Below, in pieces: positions 15,371 through 21,926 of a stretch of 30,443 bases of DNA. Made by a program: the position numbers and the translations under genes. Location of the stretch: the NCBI GenBank assembly GCA_910585915.1, contig CAJUGF010000015.1, positions 1 through 30,443 of the forward strand, in the 5' to 3' direction. A model generated the notes under the pieces. That model was given only the letters and a program-made list of their open reading frames with translations. It made no database searches and was not told the origin of the DNA. The DNA comes from an uncultured Bacilli bacterium. Its GTDB lineage: Bacteria; Bacillota_I; Bacilli_A; RF39; UBA660. Positions within the stretch are counted from its first letter, which is position 1, and every line of letters starts with the position of its first letter.

Positions 15371-16288
15371 ATGAAAAAAATATATAAAGACTTTATCGAA
15401 AATAATTTGGAGACCACATTAAAATTAATGGAAGTACTTTCAAAAATATTCACCGATGATTCGCTTAAAAATAAGTTGGTATTAAAAGGCGGAAGTGCAG
15501 TTAATTTTTATATTGGAGATTTAACAAGATTATTCTTGGACGTTGATTTGGATTTGCAAGTACCCGATGAAGCTTATATAAAACAAGAAAAGGAAAAATT
15601 ATCTTTACAATTGTTAGGAATTATGGAATATCTTGATTATGAGTATAGTTTTAAAAAAAGTAGGCATTCTTATAGCTTAGACTCTTTTTGTTTTCCATAT
15701 AAGAAAAAAAATGGTAATATAGATTATTTGAAAATTGAAATAAATTATTCATGTAGTAACCATTTATATCCTGATGATTTTTTACCTAAGAGAGAAAGCA
15801 TAATAGATACAGATATTTCTATTTTGAATTTAAATGAACTAGTTGGGATGAAATTAAAAGCATTGTATGATAGAACATCCGTAAAAGATTTATTCGATAT
15901 TTTTCAATTAATTAATATTTTTCCATCATTAAATGATAAAGCTATTCGTAAATCATTTTTATTTTATTATACATTAGCTTCATTAAAATATGAAAATGAT
16001 ACTATTAATAGGATTAAGTGTATAAACAAAAAAGATCTAATTTCAACTTTGTATCCTGTTATTCCTAAGAAAAGTGGGTGTAATCTAGAAATTATGAAAC
16101 GTAGTGTCTTAGAATTTGCTTATGATATTTTTAGTTTTACAAGTAATGAGCTGGAATTTGCTGAAGCTTTTCATGAGGGATTTTATTGCCCAGAATTGTT
16201 ATTTGAAAATAAAGATGTAATTGAAAGAGCAAAGCAAAATCCAATTGCTAACTATAAAATTAAATTAAAAAGAATGTTGAAACAATAA
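15371..16288 (+). CDS. AbiEii/AbiGii-family nucleotidyltransferase
   Basis: A 305-residue protein of the AbiEii (DUF1814) nucleotidyltransferase family, the toxin half of type IV toxin-antitoxin systems that can stop phage growth; some members modify tRNA 3' ends. Motif I is KGGSA (39-43). The metal-binding acidic motif is FLDVDLDL (D57, D59, D61). The family motif KLKALYDRTSVKDLFDI follows at about 161. All three are intact. The usual AbiEi antitoxin gene is missing: the neighbour upstream is the putative Cys-His-Asp protein and downstream is IS debris. The toxin is therefore orphan, controlled by something unrecognised, or a non-toxic relative. It has its own extended -10 promoter. Confidence 0.85.
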   Translation: MKKIYKDFIENNLETTLKLMEVLSKIFTDDSLKNKLVLKGGSAVNFYIGDLTRLFLDVDLDLQVPDEAYIKQEKEKLSLQLLGIMEYLDYEYSFKKSRHSYSLDSFCFPYKKKNGNIDYLKIEINYSCSNHLYPDDFLPKRESIIDTDISILNLNELVGMKLKALYDRTSVKDLFDIFQLINIFPSLNDKAIRKSFLFYYTLASLKYENDTINRIKCINKKDLISTLYPVIPKKSGCNLEIMKRSVLEFAYDIFSFTSNELEFAEAFHEGFYCPELLFENKDVIERAKQNPIANYKIKLKRMLKQ

Positions 16289-16360
16289 GAAAGATTACTA
16301 AATATAATACTTGCTAACTTTATAAAAGATTATAAAAATATTTATAATCTAGTAACACAC

Positions 16361-16535
16361 TACTAAGTTGGACAGTTATTTTATATTACTGATTCAAGGA
16401 TTGTAACCTGTAATTAACAGGAGATAGTCCTTTTCATTTCACTTTAATTCTACCATAATTATAATAATCAATATAGTCATCTATTGCTGAAATTAATTCA
16501 AACTTATATAAATTATTCGAAAATACTAAAATTCA
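16361..16535 (-). pseudogene. Remnant of an IS3-family transposase (orfB 3' end)
   Basis: The minus strand encodes the C-terminus of an IS3/IS150-group integrase: FELISAIDDYIDYYNYGRI, then KVK, a TGA at 16434-16436, then KGLSPVNYRLQSLNQ and TAA at 16386. Intact relatives read KLKG across the stop, so one base change made it. After the stop comes TGTCCAACTTAGTA (16361-16374), like an IS150-group terminal sequence. Everything upstream of about 16535 is lost, so the element is dead. It fills most of the gap after the AbiEii gene. Confidence 0.75.
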
Positions 16536-16765
16536 AAATCATCACGACCTTTATCTTTACGTTTATCATTTTCTTTGTTCCAAATATAATCATCTTTAAT
16601 TGATTCAATAGTTTCATCACTAAATATTCCATATTTGTACATATCTTTTGAAACTTGCCAATGGTTTTCGCGTTCTTTATCTTTCCCAAACATCTTATTT
16701 TTATCACTTTCTGAAATAGTGTAGATATTTTTAACTATTTGTGATTTTTTAAAATTATTTTCCAT
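16526..16765 (-). CDS. Short unknown ORF, possibly a fragment
   Basis: A 79-residue, highly charged frame with natural-looking codon use (MENNFKKSQIVKNIYTISES ... NHWQVSKDMYKYGIFSDETI ... DDFEF). The ATG is preceded only by a weak GAGAG. Its 3' end touches the IS3 remnant. The composition resembles the soluble tail of a larger mobile-element protein, but I do not recognise it. It may be a live small gene or a leftover cut by the IS. Confidence 0.4.
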   Translation of the reverse strand: MENNFKKSQIVKNIYTISESDKNKMFGKDKERENHWQVSKDMYKYGIFSDETIESIKDDYIWNKENDKRKDKGRDDFEF

Positions 16766-16815
16766 TTCTAAGCTCTCGTGTAATAAACTTTTTCTTCGTT
16801 AATTCTTTTGTGAAC

Positions 16816-16840
16816 AAAAAAATCAACCCAAATGGATTGA
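16816..16840 (-). terminator. Minus-strand terminator just outside element 1
   Basis: On the minus strand TCAATCC and GGGTTGA (one mismatch) close a small loop and run into T7. It lies 47 bp left of the element 1 attachment core and would stop minus-strand transcription leaving the element. Confidence 0.65.
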
Positions 16841-16886
16841 TATGTATCTTAAGTCAAACTATAAAAGTTCGAGCGGAAAAGTCACT

Positions 16887-16941
16887 GGAGCGAATCCCAT
16901 ACAAGTTACGAACTTTGTTCTCTTTCTAAAAATATTATATA
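16887..16941 (+). repeat. Left attachment end of element 1
   Basis: A 55-bp sequence starting GGAGCGAAT, matching the left end of element 2 (24455-24509) at 54 of 55 positions. Inside it, ATACAAGTTACGAA (16899-16912) and CTTTGTTCTCTTTCTA (16913-16928) recur in inverted form at the right ends. This is the layout of a serine-recombinase half-site. Confidence 0.75.
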
Positions 16942-17016
16942 TGAATTAGTATTAAATTTCAATGAGAGTATATGAAAAAATTGACTTAAATGCTATAATT
17001 ATTATGGGTGATTACT

Positions 17017-17496
17017 TTGGAAATAATAAATTATTCTAACAAGTATAATGAAGCAATTAAAGATTTGCTAGTTGAATTACAAGAATATATTGCAGAGATA
17101 GATAAAGAAAAATATAACATCTTGACTAATGAATATAGAGAAAAATACTTTGAAAAAACGATGAATGAAGTAAATAAGTATGAGGGAAAAATATTTTTAG
17201 CAATAGAGAATGAAAAAGTCATTGGGTTAATTGTAGGTCTTATAAATAATGAAAAAGAAAGCACTTATGATTTTAAGGCGCCTAAACGAGGTCGTGTGAC
17301 AGAACTAGTTGTATCAAAGGGATGCCGTTTAAATGGTATTGGTAAACAACTGCTGGATAAAATGGAAAAACATTTTAAAGAAGTTGGCTGTAAAGGTGTC
17401 TTAATTGATGTTTTTGCTTATAATGATAATGCTCAAAAATTTTATTATAAAAATGGCTATTTCAATAGAAATATTGAAGTAATGAAGAAAATATAA
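17017..17496 (+). CDS. GNAT-family N-acetyltransferase
   Basis: About 159 residues with a full GNAT fold: N-terminal helices, IFLAIENEKVIGLIVG, the acetyl-CoA segment VTELVVSKGCRLNGIGKQLLDKME, and the closing VFAYNDNAQKFYYKNGYFNRNIEVMKK. Substrate unknown; small amines or antibiotics are possible. The start is uncertain. An extended -10 (TGCTATAAT, 16991-16999) puts transcription near 17006. The GTG at 17008 would be nearly leaderless, and the TTG at 17017 follows GGTGAT. I prefer the TTG. It is the first gene of a four-gene run inside element 1, 14 bp before the second GNAT. Confidence 0.85.
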   Translation: MEIINYSNKYNEAIKDLLVELQEYIAEIDKEKYNILTNEYREKYFEKTMNEVNKYEGKIFLAIENEKVIGLIVGLINNEKESTYDFKAPKRGRVTELVVSKGCRLNGIGKQLLDKMEKHFKEVGCKGVLIDVFAYNDNAQKFYYKNGYFNRNIEVMKKI

Positions 17497-17510
17497 GGAG
17501 GAAGAAAATA

Positions 17511-17921
17511 ATGATAACAATTGAAGAAAACAAAATTTCAGTAGCCGATTTTAATCGTTTAACAGACAAAGTTGGTTGGGGAACTAGAGACGAAAAAGTT
17601 GTTGAAGAAGCATTAAATAATACCTTATATTCAGTAAGTATATATGATGATAATAAAGTTGTTGGATATGGAAGAATAATTGGTGATAAAACAATTTTTC
17701 TTTATATTCAAGATATTATGGTTATTCCTGAATATCAAGGTAAGAAAATTGGCACTAAAATTATGAATGGCCTTTTAGATAAAATAAATGAATATAAACT
17801 TATAAATCCTAATATTAGGACTTATTTAGGGGCATCCAAAGGAAAAGAAAAATTTTATGAAAAATTTGGATTTAAAACTAGATCAAATGCAGATTTAGGT
17901 GAAGGAATGATTTTATTCTAA
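17511..17921 (+). CDS. GNAT-family N-acetyltransferase
   Basis: A 136-residue single-domain GNAT of a different subgroup from its neighbour. It has VGYGRIIGD, then IQDIMVIPEYQGKKIGTKIMNGLLDKI, the acetyl-CoA binding turn (Q-G-K-K-I-G), and a C-terminal KFYEKFGFKTR. Its C-terminus is short, ending GEGMILF. ATG follows AAGGAGGAAG. It lies 14 bp behind the first GNAT and 25 bp ahead of the P-loop gene, so all belong to one transcript. Two unlike acetyltransferases side by side on a mobile element suggest modification of toxic small molecules, but this is inference. Confidence 0.88.
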   Translation: MITIEENKISVADFNRLTDKVGWGTRDEKVVEEALNNTLYSVSIYDDNKVVGYGRIIGDKTIFLYIQDIMVIPEYQGKKIGTKIMNGLLDKINEYKLINPNIRTYLGASKGKEKFYEKFGFKTRSNADLGEGMILF

Positions 17922-17946
17922 TGGACTTTGGATTTGGGAGGAAAAT

Positions 17947-18417
17947 ATGATAGAAGCAAGTCTTGATAATTTATTAACAATATTTAATGAAAATAGCAAT
18001 AAAAGAATTTGTGTTTTAGGAACTACCTGTACGGGAAAAACGACATTGATAAATAATTCAGATATTGGTTTGGATATGAATAAAGAAATATTCCCATTAT
18101 TAACAAAAGAGGAAACAGATTATGTATGTAGCACTCCTTGGACTGAAGAAATTGGAGATAAAATGAATGAACTTGTAAGAACTAAATTATCTATTAGACC
18201 AGGAACTCCAATGTTTGGAACTGTTTTACTTGATTGTGATTTAATTGTTTATTTGCATATAAGTGATGAATTACTATTAGAGAGAACTAAAATTAGAAAT
18301 GCTGACTTTACGAATGCTAAAAATATGCAAAAGAAAATAGAAGATAAAATAAGAAATTCAGGACTAGATACCATAACTTTAGAAGTAATAGATGATAGAA
18401 AGAAGGCTATAAGATGA
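17947..18417 (+). CDS. Small P-loop kinase-like protein
   Basis: A 156-residue P-loop NTPase resembling small-molecule or nucleotide kinases. Walker A is VLGTTCTGKTTL (residues 23-34). A second strand LLDCDLIVYLHIS supplies the Walker B-like acidic position, and LLLERTKIRNAD looks like a lid region. No clear substrate motif is visible. Starts in this family often pair with tailoring or resistance genes. It overlaps the S51 gene by ATGA, so the two are translationally coupled, which suggests one pathway. It could equally be a chaperone-type AAA_18 ATPase. Confidence 0.65.
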   Translation: MIEASLDNLLTIFNENSNKRICVLGTTCTGKTTLINNSDIGLDMNKEIFPLLTKEETDYVCSTPWTEEIGDKMNELVRTKLSIRPGTPMFGTVLLDCDLIVYLHISDELLLERTKIRNADFTNAKNMQKKIEDKIRNSGLDTITLEVIDDRKKAIR

Positions 18418-18962
18418 AAAAGATACTTTTAACAAGTACAGGATTTGAAAATGATAACATTAAAAATAAATTTTTAGAATTATTAAATTGTGATGTTACA
18501 AAAGCAAAGGTTTTATTTATTATAACAGCCGCAAATGATCCAGATGCAGTTAGGATTTTATCAAAATGTTTAGATGACTTAACTAATTGTGATATTCCAG
18601 ATGAAAACATAGCTATTTATGATATGCATAGGTTATTAACCCAAGATGAAATAAATCAATATGATGCAATATATGTTTGTGGTGGTAGCACAAAGTATTT
18701 AGTAGATAGGATTTCTGAATTGAATTTTAAATCCATTATTAATAATTATATTGAAAATGGTGGGATTTATATTGGCGTTAGTGCCGGAAGTGTAGCAGCA
18801 AGTGGAAATTATCAAAATGGTCTTTGCTTAATTAAAAACAATTTAGATGTTCATTGTGGGAGCGGAACAGAAAACGGAATTATTACTACTGATAATGATA
18901 TACTTTTAACTGATAATCAAGCAATATTTATAGATGGAAACGAAAATATAATTTTTGAATAA
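18414..18962 (+). CDS. Peptidase S51 / class-I glutamine-amidotransferase-like protein
   Basis: A 182-residue protein of the S51 (PepE-like) family. The nucleophile elbow is GVSAGS with S123. It follows a glycine turn CGGSTKYL and precedes VHCGSG with H147. Family members cleave aspartyl dipeptides or isopeptide-like bonds, and others act as amidotransferase-like enzymes. The C-terminus, rather short, ends at a strand FIDGNENIIFE. The start overlaps the P-loop gene (ATGA). A strong terminator follows, ending the four-gene cargo transcript. Confidence 0.82.
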   Translation: MKKILLTSTGFENDNIKNKFLELLNCDVTKAKVLFIITAANDPDAVRILSKCLDDLTNCDIPDENIAIYDMHRLLTQDEINQYDAIYVCGGSTKYLVDRISELNFKSIINNYIENGGIYIGVSAGSVAASGNYQNGLCLIKNNLDVHCGSGTENGIITTDNDILLTDNQAIFIDGNENIIFE

Positions 18963-18972
18963 CATAAAAGAT

Positions 18973-19005
18973 AAAGGCAATACTCAAACTAGGTATTGTC
19001 TTTTT
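18973..19005 (+). terminator. Terminator of the element 1 cargo operon
   Basis: AAAGGCAATAC pairs with GTATTGTCTTT (11 bp, one G-T pair) and is followed by T5. Similar ATTGTC-type hairpins end the UvrA-like and TyrRS genes. Confidence 0.85.
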
Positions 19006-19013
19006 CAAAATTA

Positions 19014-19318
19014 TTATTTTTTCAGTTTGCTTATCCAGAAGTCAAAATCGACCATTTTATTTTTCAAAAATTCTTCATCTTCAAAATAGCCAAAATTGTG
19101 AAGTTTTTTTTGAGTTTCAGTAATTCAGTTATACTTTCTTGCAAACAATCCGCTATATAATTTATGTCTTGTTTTGATAAAGAATCTTCTTTAAAATCTT
19201 CGATTAAATTTCTAATAAAATCTGATTGAGATAATTTTGTTTTAGTGGATTTTTCTTCTAGCATTTTCTTTTCTTCTTCATTAAGATAAACATTAATTTT
19301 AATATTTCTTGTTCTCAT
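19014..19318 (-). pseudogene. RHH mobilisation (MobC-like) protein, frameshifted at A8
   Basis: The N-terminal 45 residues are a ribbon-helix-helix domain (IKINVYLNEEEKKMLEEKS ... SQSDFIRNLI) typical of MobC/relaxosome accessory proteins. The zero frame stops at 19064 after 84 residues with an unnatural tail. At a run of eight A (minus strand, 19104-19111), a -1 shift opens 31 more protein-like codons (HNFGYFEDEEFL ... DFDFWISKLKK) to TAA at 19014-19016, giving about 101 residues. The site reads A-AAA-AAC in frame, a classic slippery heptamer. It may be a true mutation, a sequencing error or programmed slippage. ATG follows AGAAAGGAGAG. Confidence 0.6.
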
Positions 19319-19343
19319 TTTCTAAACTCTCCTTTCTAATTTT

Positions 19344-19427
19344 AAGGGTATGGGATTTTCCCATAAATTGAAAACGTGCGGGAGTAGGTTTTCAGTGCTG
19401 GCTAGGACATAAAATTCAATTTGTCCT
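19344..19427. other. Three-hairpin non-coding module, copy A (oriT candidate)
   Basis: Three inverted repeats in a row: TATGGGA/TCCCATA (19349-19365), GAAAAC/GTTTTC around a GC-rich loop (19370-19393) and AGGACA/TGTCCT (19404-19427). The whole module, including the loops, is conserved in element 2 (27243-27325). It lies directly upstream of the RHH gene and at the end of tnpV, a usual place for a transfer origin. oriT function is inferred. Confidence 0.45.
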
Positions 19428-19789
19428 CACACACTTTCAGTATAAATTAGTTCCTTTAATATGATTTCTTCAGCAATATTTTTGTAATTATTCATTAGTT
19501 TTACCCATTCAAGTTGGTTATTCATTTTACTTTTTTCAGACAGTAATCCATCAGAATTTTTATATTGTTTCATTAAAATATTTAATTTATTTTCTGCTTC
19601 AATACTAACTGAAACAAGATGATTTGTTAGTTGATTTTTCATTAAAAGTGTTGTATAAAGAACTTTATTATTTCCTTTCAGATATTGTAATCTTAAATAT
19701 CCATACTTGTTAATTTCTTTATTATTTTGGCTTTCTATCGTTAAATTTGGTAATAAATAATCGCCAACTTTTACATAATTTAATTTCAT
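19427..19789 (-). CDS. tnpV: TnpV-family transposon protein (element 1)
   Basis: A 120-residue protein of the TnpV family (PF14198), known from Tn4451-type mobilisable transposons. Function unproven. The family start LNYVKVGDYLLPNL and the end WVKLMNNYKNIAEEIILKELIYT are clear. It is about 80% similar to the copy in element 2 (27325-27687), showing the two elements share a backbone. It lies five bases after the 80-residue gene and is probably co-transcribed with it. Confidence 0.85.
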   Translation of the reverse strand: MKLNYVKVGDYLLPNLTIESQNNKEINKYGYLRLQYLKGNNKVLYTTLLMKNQLTNHLVSVSIEAENKLNILMKQYKNSDGLLSEKSKMNNQLEWVKLMNNYKNIAEEIILKELIYTESV

Positions 19790-19794
19790 TTTCT

Positions 19795-20037
19795 TTATCT
19801 CTCTCTTTCTTTATTTTTAATATTCTTTTTGTAAAAATCTACTTCTTTTGTTGTAGAATTGTACTTAAAATAGCCTTGTTCTTTATTTTTATCTATGACT
19901 TTAATTGTAAATCTGTCGATTAAATAAACAGCAAATTCAGGGGTAGATAATTGCTTTTTTAAATAAGATAGAACTTTAAATTGTTCTATGGTATCTACTT
20001 GATTTTTTAAAACATTTTCTTTAGTTAATAGTTTCAT
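19795..20037 (-). CDS. Conserved 80-residue protein of the element backbone (element 1)
   Basis: An 80-residue protein (TKENVLKNQVDTIEQFKVLS, then LKKQLSTPEFAVYLIDRF, then IKVIDKNKEQGYFKYN) with a paralogue at 27691-27933. It shows a helical N-terminal half and a short beta hairpin, and no known domain. Always next to tnpV and, in element 2, next to the recombinase. A role as recombinase accessory or directionality factor is possible but unproven. AGGAG precedes the ATG. The sequence just upstream differs completely from element 2, marking where element 1 was rearranged around the IS. Confidence 0.7.
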   Translation of the reverse strand: MKLLTKENVLKNQVDTIEQFKVLSYLKKQLSTPEFAVYLIDRFTIKVIDKNKEQGYFKYNSTTKEVDFYKKNIKNKERER

Positions 20038-20129
20038 TATTAGGCTCCTCGTATAATCAATCTTATAGAAATTATTAATCTATTTGATTGATTCTTTCTA
20101 TTTATATTTTTTGAGTTTATAATAACTCT

Positions 20130-20306
20130 TGCCTGTGAATTTGTTTCTACGCTCCTACAGCTTTGACTGTTTTGAAAGGCTCTTACCACAGACTTTTTAT
20201 TTTAATTGTTGATTAGTTAGTTAACGCATTGACGTTTTATAGGTTCAGCGAGGTTACAAGATAGAAAGCTTTTGTGGCAAACATACAGGCATTAAAAACT
20301 AATCAA
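20130..20306 (+). ncRNA. Putative IS110 bridge RNA
   Basis: The region between the left-end TATAAT (20118-20123) and the transposase has two structured domains. The first has CTGTG (20133-20137) pairing CACAG (20188-20192). The second is closed by a perfect 10-bp stem, TTGATTAGTT (20209-20218) with AACTAATCAA (20297-20306), which ends at the transposase ribosome site. IS110 elements encode bridge RNAs here that guide target and donor choice. Loop sequence ATTGACGTTTTATAG resembles the IS right end (ATTGACTTTTAATAG), a possible donor guide. Confidence 0.6.
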
Positions 20307-20320
20307 GGAGGTGCATGTAT

Positions 20321-21481
20321 ATGATATATGTTGGAATAGATATATCTAAATACAAACACGATTGTTTTATCTGTAAAGATACAGGTGAAGTCATTGTAGA
20401 AAATTTATCTTTTGATAATAGCAAAAAAGGATTTCAACAGTTTTTAGACTTATTGAAATCCTATGATAATTCTAATGTCCATATTGGTTTAGAAGCTACT
20501 GGACATTATGGTTTGAATTTGAAATTGTTCTTAGAGAAGAACAATTATAGTTTTATGGAATTTAATCCCCTTTTAGTGAAAGAATTTTATAAATCTTTAA
20601 CTTTAAGAAAGACTAAAACTGATAAAGTTGATGCAACTGTAGTTGCAAGGGAACTTATGTCAGTCCCATATAGACCAAATTTAAGCCTATTTTATCATAA
20701 ATATTCCATTAAGTCACTTACTAGATTAAGAGAAACTTTAGTTAAGCAAAGAAGTAAATATAAAGTCCAATTAACAAACATCTTAGATATGATTTTTCCT
20801 GAATTTAAACCTTTTTTTAGTAATTCTTTTGGTGTTACTTCTCTTTATATTTTAGAGAAATATAAAACACCAGAGAAAATTGTTAATATGAGAGATTTTG
20901 ACTCTTTAAGTAAAATTTCTCGTGGTAAACTCACTTATGCTAAATTCGTTAAATTAAAGGATTTAGCTAAAAATACTATTGGTGAATCCAATGATATTTT
21001 TGAACTGGAATTAACTTCTATTCTTAATCTTTATAAAAACATAGATGAACAAATCATCGAACTAGATAAACAGATTTCTACAATTATCAAAGATCTTAAT
21101 CCACCAACTCTTTCTATTCCTGGAATTGGTGTAATTACTTGTGCTTCAATCATTTCTGAGTTTGGAGACATTTCTAAATTTTCTAATCCAAGTAAAATGC
21201 TATCTTTTGCTGGTTTAGAGCCTGGTATCATAGAATCTGGTACTATGTCTTCCAAAGGTAAAATGGTGAAGCGTGGTTCTGGATATTTAAGATATTCATT
21301 AATGAATGTAGCTCTTACTGTCATTAGATTTAATAACATTTTTTATGACTATTACCATAAGAAAATATCTGAAGGTAAATGCCATAGAGTTGTTTTATCT
21401 CATGTGTGCAAAAAACTTATTCGAGTTATTTTCATTCTTGAAACTAAAAATATCCAATTTGATCCGTCTTTATTGAAATAA
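20321..21481 (+). CDS. IS110-family transposase
   Basis: A 386-residue recombinase of the IS110 family. The N-terminal RuvC-like DEDD domain begins YVGIDISKYKHD, with further acidic residues in GLEATGHYG and KTDKVDATVVAREL. A coiled middle leads to the Transposase_20 domain with PGIGVITCASIISEFGDI and the catalytic serine region SSKGKMVKRGSGYLRYSL. The enzyme works with a bridge RNA encoded upstream. I choose the second ATG (20321): the first (20315) is only three bases from the AGGAGG site. No frameshift or stop is present, so the gene looks active. A hairpin terminator follows. Confidence 0.92.
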   Translation: MIYVGIDISKYKHDCFICKDTGEVIVENLSFDNSKKGFQQFLDLLKSYDNSNVHIGLEATGHYGLNLKLFLEKNNYSFMEFNPLLVKEFYKSLTLRKTKTDKVDATVVARELMSVPYRPNLSLFYHKYSIKSLTRLRETLVKQRSKYKVQLTNILDMIFPEFKPFFSNSFGVTSLYILEKYKTPEKIVNMRDFDSLSKISRGKLTYAKFVKLKDLAKNTIGESNDIFELELTSILNLYKNIDEQIIELDKQISTIIKDLNPPTLSIPGIGVITCASIISEFGDISKFSNPSKMLSFAGLEPGIIESGTMSSKGKMVKRGSGYLRYSLMNVALTVIRFNNIFYDYYHKKISEGKCHRVVLSHVCKKLIRVIFILETKNIQFDPSLLK

Positions 21482-21502
21482 TTGATTACTCAATTTTTCA
21501 AA

Positions 21503-21526
21503 ATTTCACTTTTGTGAAATCTTTTT
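21503..21526 (+). terminator. Terminator of the IS110 transposase
   Basis: ATTTCAC and GTGAAAT (four-base T loop) are followed by CTTTTT, 22 bases after the stop. Confidence 0.75.
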
Positions 21527-21582
21527 GGCATGGGTTCTTTTCCAATTTTAATTTTTGAAAGAAAACTATTGACTTTTAATAG

Positions 21583-21675
21583 TTAGCCTTTCTTAACTTC
21601 GTAAGTGTAGTCTTTAATTATCTCCAAGATTTCAGTATTTGGTTTTAATGCTTCAATAGTTTTAAATTCCAACAT
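21583..21675 (-). pseudogene. Truncated copy of the 94-residue end gene
   Basis: The first 30 codons match the gene at 29917-30201 (MLEFKTIE.LKPNTEILE..KDYTY.VKKG) and then stop at TAA where the IS110 right end begins. The promoter-side DNA, including AGGAGG and the right attachment end, is retained. This shows element 1 once had the same right end as element 2. Confidence 0.85.
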
Positions 21676-21693
21676 CAAAAAAGTCCTCCTTCC

Positions 21694-21774
21694 TAGAAAG
21701 AGAACTAAAGTTTTTCAATATAAAATAAAAACTCACGAACTTTTTACGGTCCGTAAGTTGTCTTCAAATGGAGC
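21694..21774 (-). repeat. Right attachment end of element 1
   Basis: It begins with TAGAAAGAGAACTAAAG and ends with CGTAAGTTGT ... GGAGC (21770-21774), matching the right end of element 2 (30220-30303). Right of GGAGC the sequence differs from element 2, so the crossover lies at or before GGAGC. TTACGG-T-CCGTAA forms a small palindrome inside. Confidence 0.7.
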
Positions 21775-21801
21775 CTTAACGATACACGTATACGAAAAAT
21801 T

Positions 21802-21875
21802 ATACTCCCAAAGTTGATTAAATCAACTGATAATTAAATTATAGCAGATTTTAAGATTATTTCAAGTGGGAGTAT
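21802..21875. promoter_or_regulatory. Nested inverted repeats upstream of the UvrA-like gene
   Basis: ATACTCCCA (21802-21810) and TGGGAGTAT (21867-21875) are inverted arms 56 bp apart. Between them lies a palindrome with 8-bp arms, AGTTGATT-A-AATCAACT (21812-21828). A third copy, TGGGAGTATA, is at 24329-24338 after the gene. They look like regulator sites or element ends. Confidence 0.5.
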
Positions 21876-21926
21876 GGAAAAAAACACCTAAATATAGTAT
21901 AACTCTTTTAGTTAGGAGGTTCTACA

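Larger units (their letters stand above)
20105..21586 (+). mobile_element. IS110-family insertion sequence
   Basis: It holds an intact IS110 transposase and long 5' non-coding region. The right end lies by about 21586, where similarity to element 2 resumes. The left end lies upstream of the TATAAT at 20118; its exact base is unknown. No terminal inverted repeats are seen, as expected for this family. A TTGACT at the right end (21569) would form a promoter with the left-end TATAAT when the ends join in the circular intermediate. Confidence 0.75.
16889..21772. mobile_element. Element 1: Tn4451-like integrative element lacking its recombinase
   Basis: The boundaries are set by the left-end sequence (16887-16941) and right-end sequence (21694-21774), both shared with element 2. 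The cargo on the plus strand is GNAT, GNAT, P-loop kinase-like and S51 peptidase-like genes. The minus-strand backbone is an RHH mobilisation-type gene, the three-hairpin module, tnpV and an 80-residue gene. The position held by the serine recombinase in element 2 is occupied by an IS110-family IS, and the right-end 94-residue gene is cut to 30 codons. The element cannot move by itself, but its ends match those of element 2. Confidence 0.7.

Noticed and set aside
16513..16707. Second minus-strand ORF of 64 codons
   Set aside because: It is an alternative frame of the 79-residue ORF with poorer codon use and no start signal.
16887..16941. Repeated ends as integron attC sites or IS terminal repeats
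   Set aside because: No integron integrase is present. The ends bracket tnpV and serine recombinase genes and join into one symmetric site, which fits a serine-recombinase element.
18407..18610. Minus-strand ORF over the S51 gene start
   Set aside because: It is antisense to two well-supported overlapping genes and lacks any start signal.
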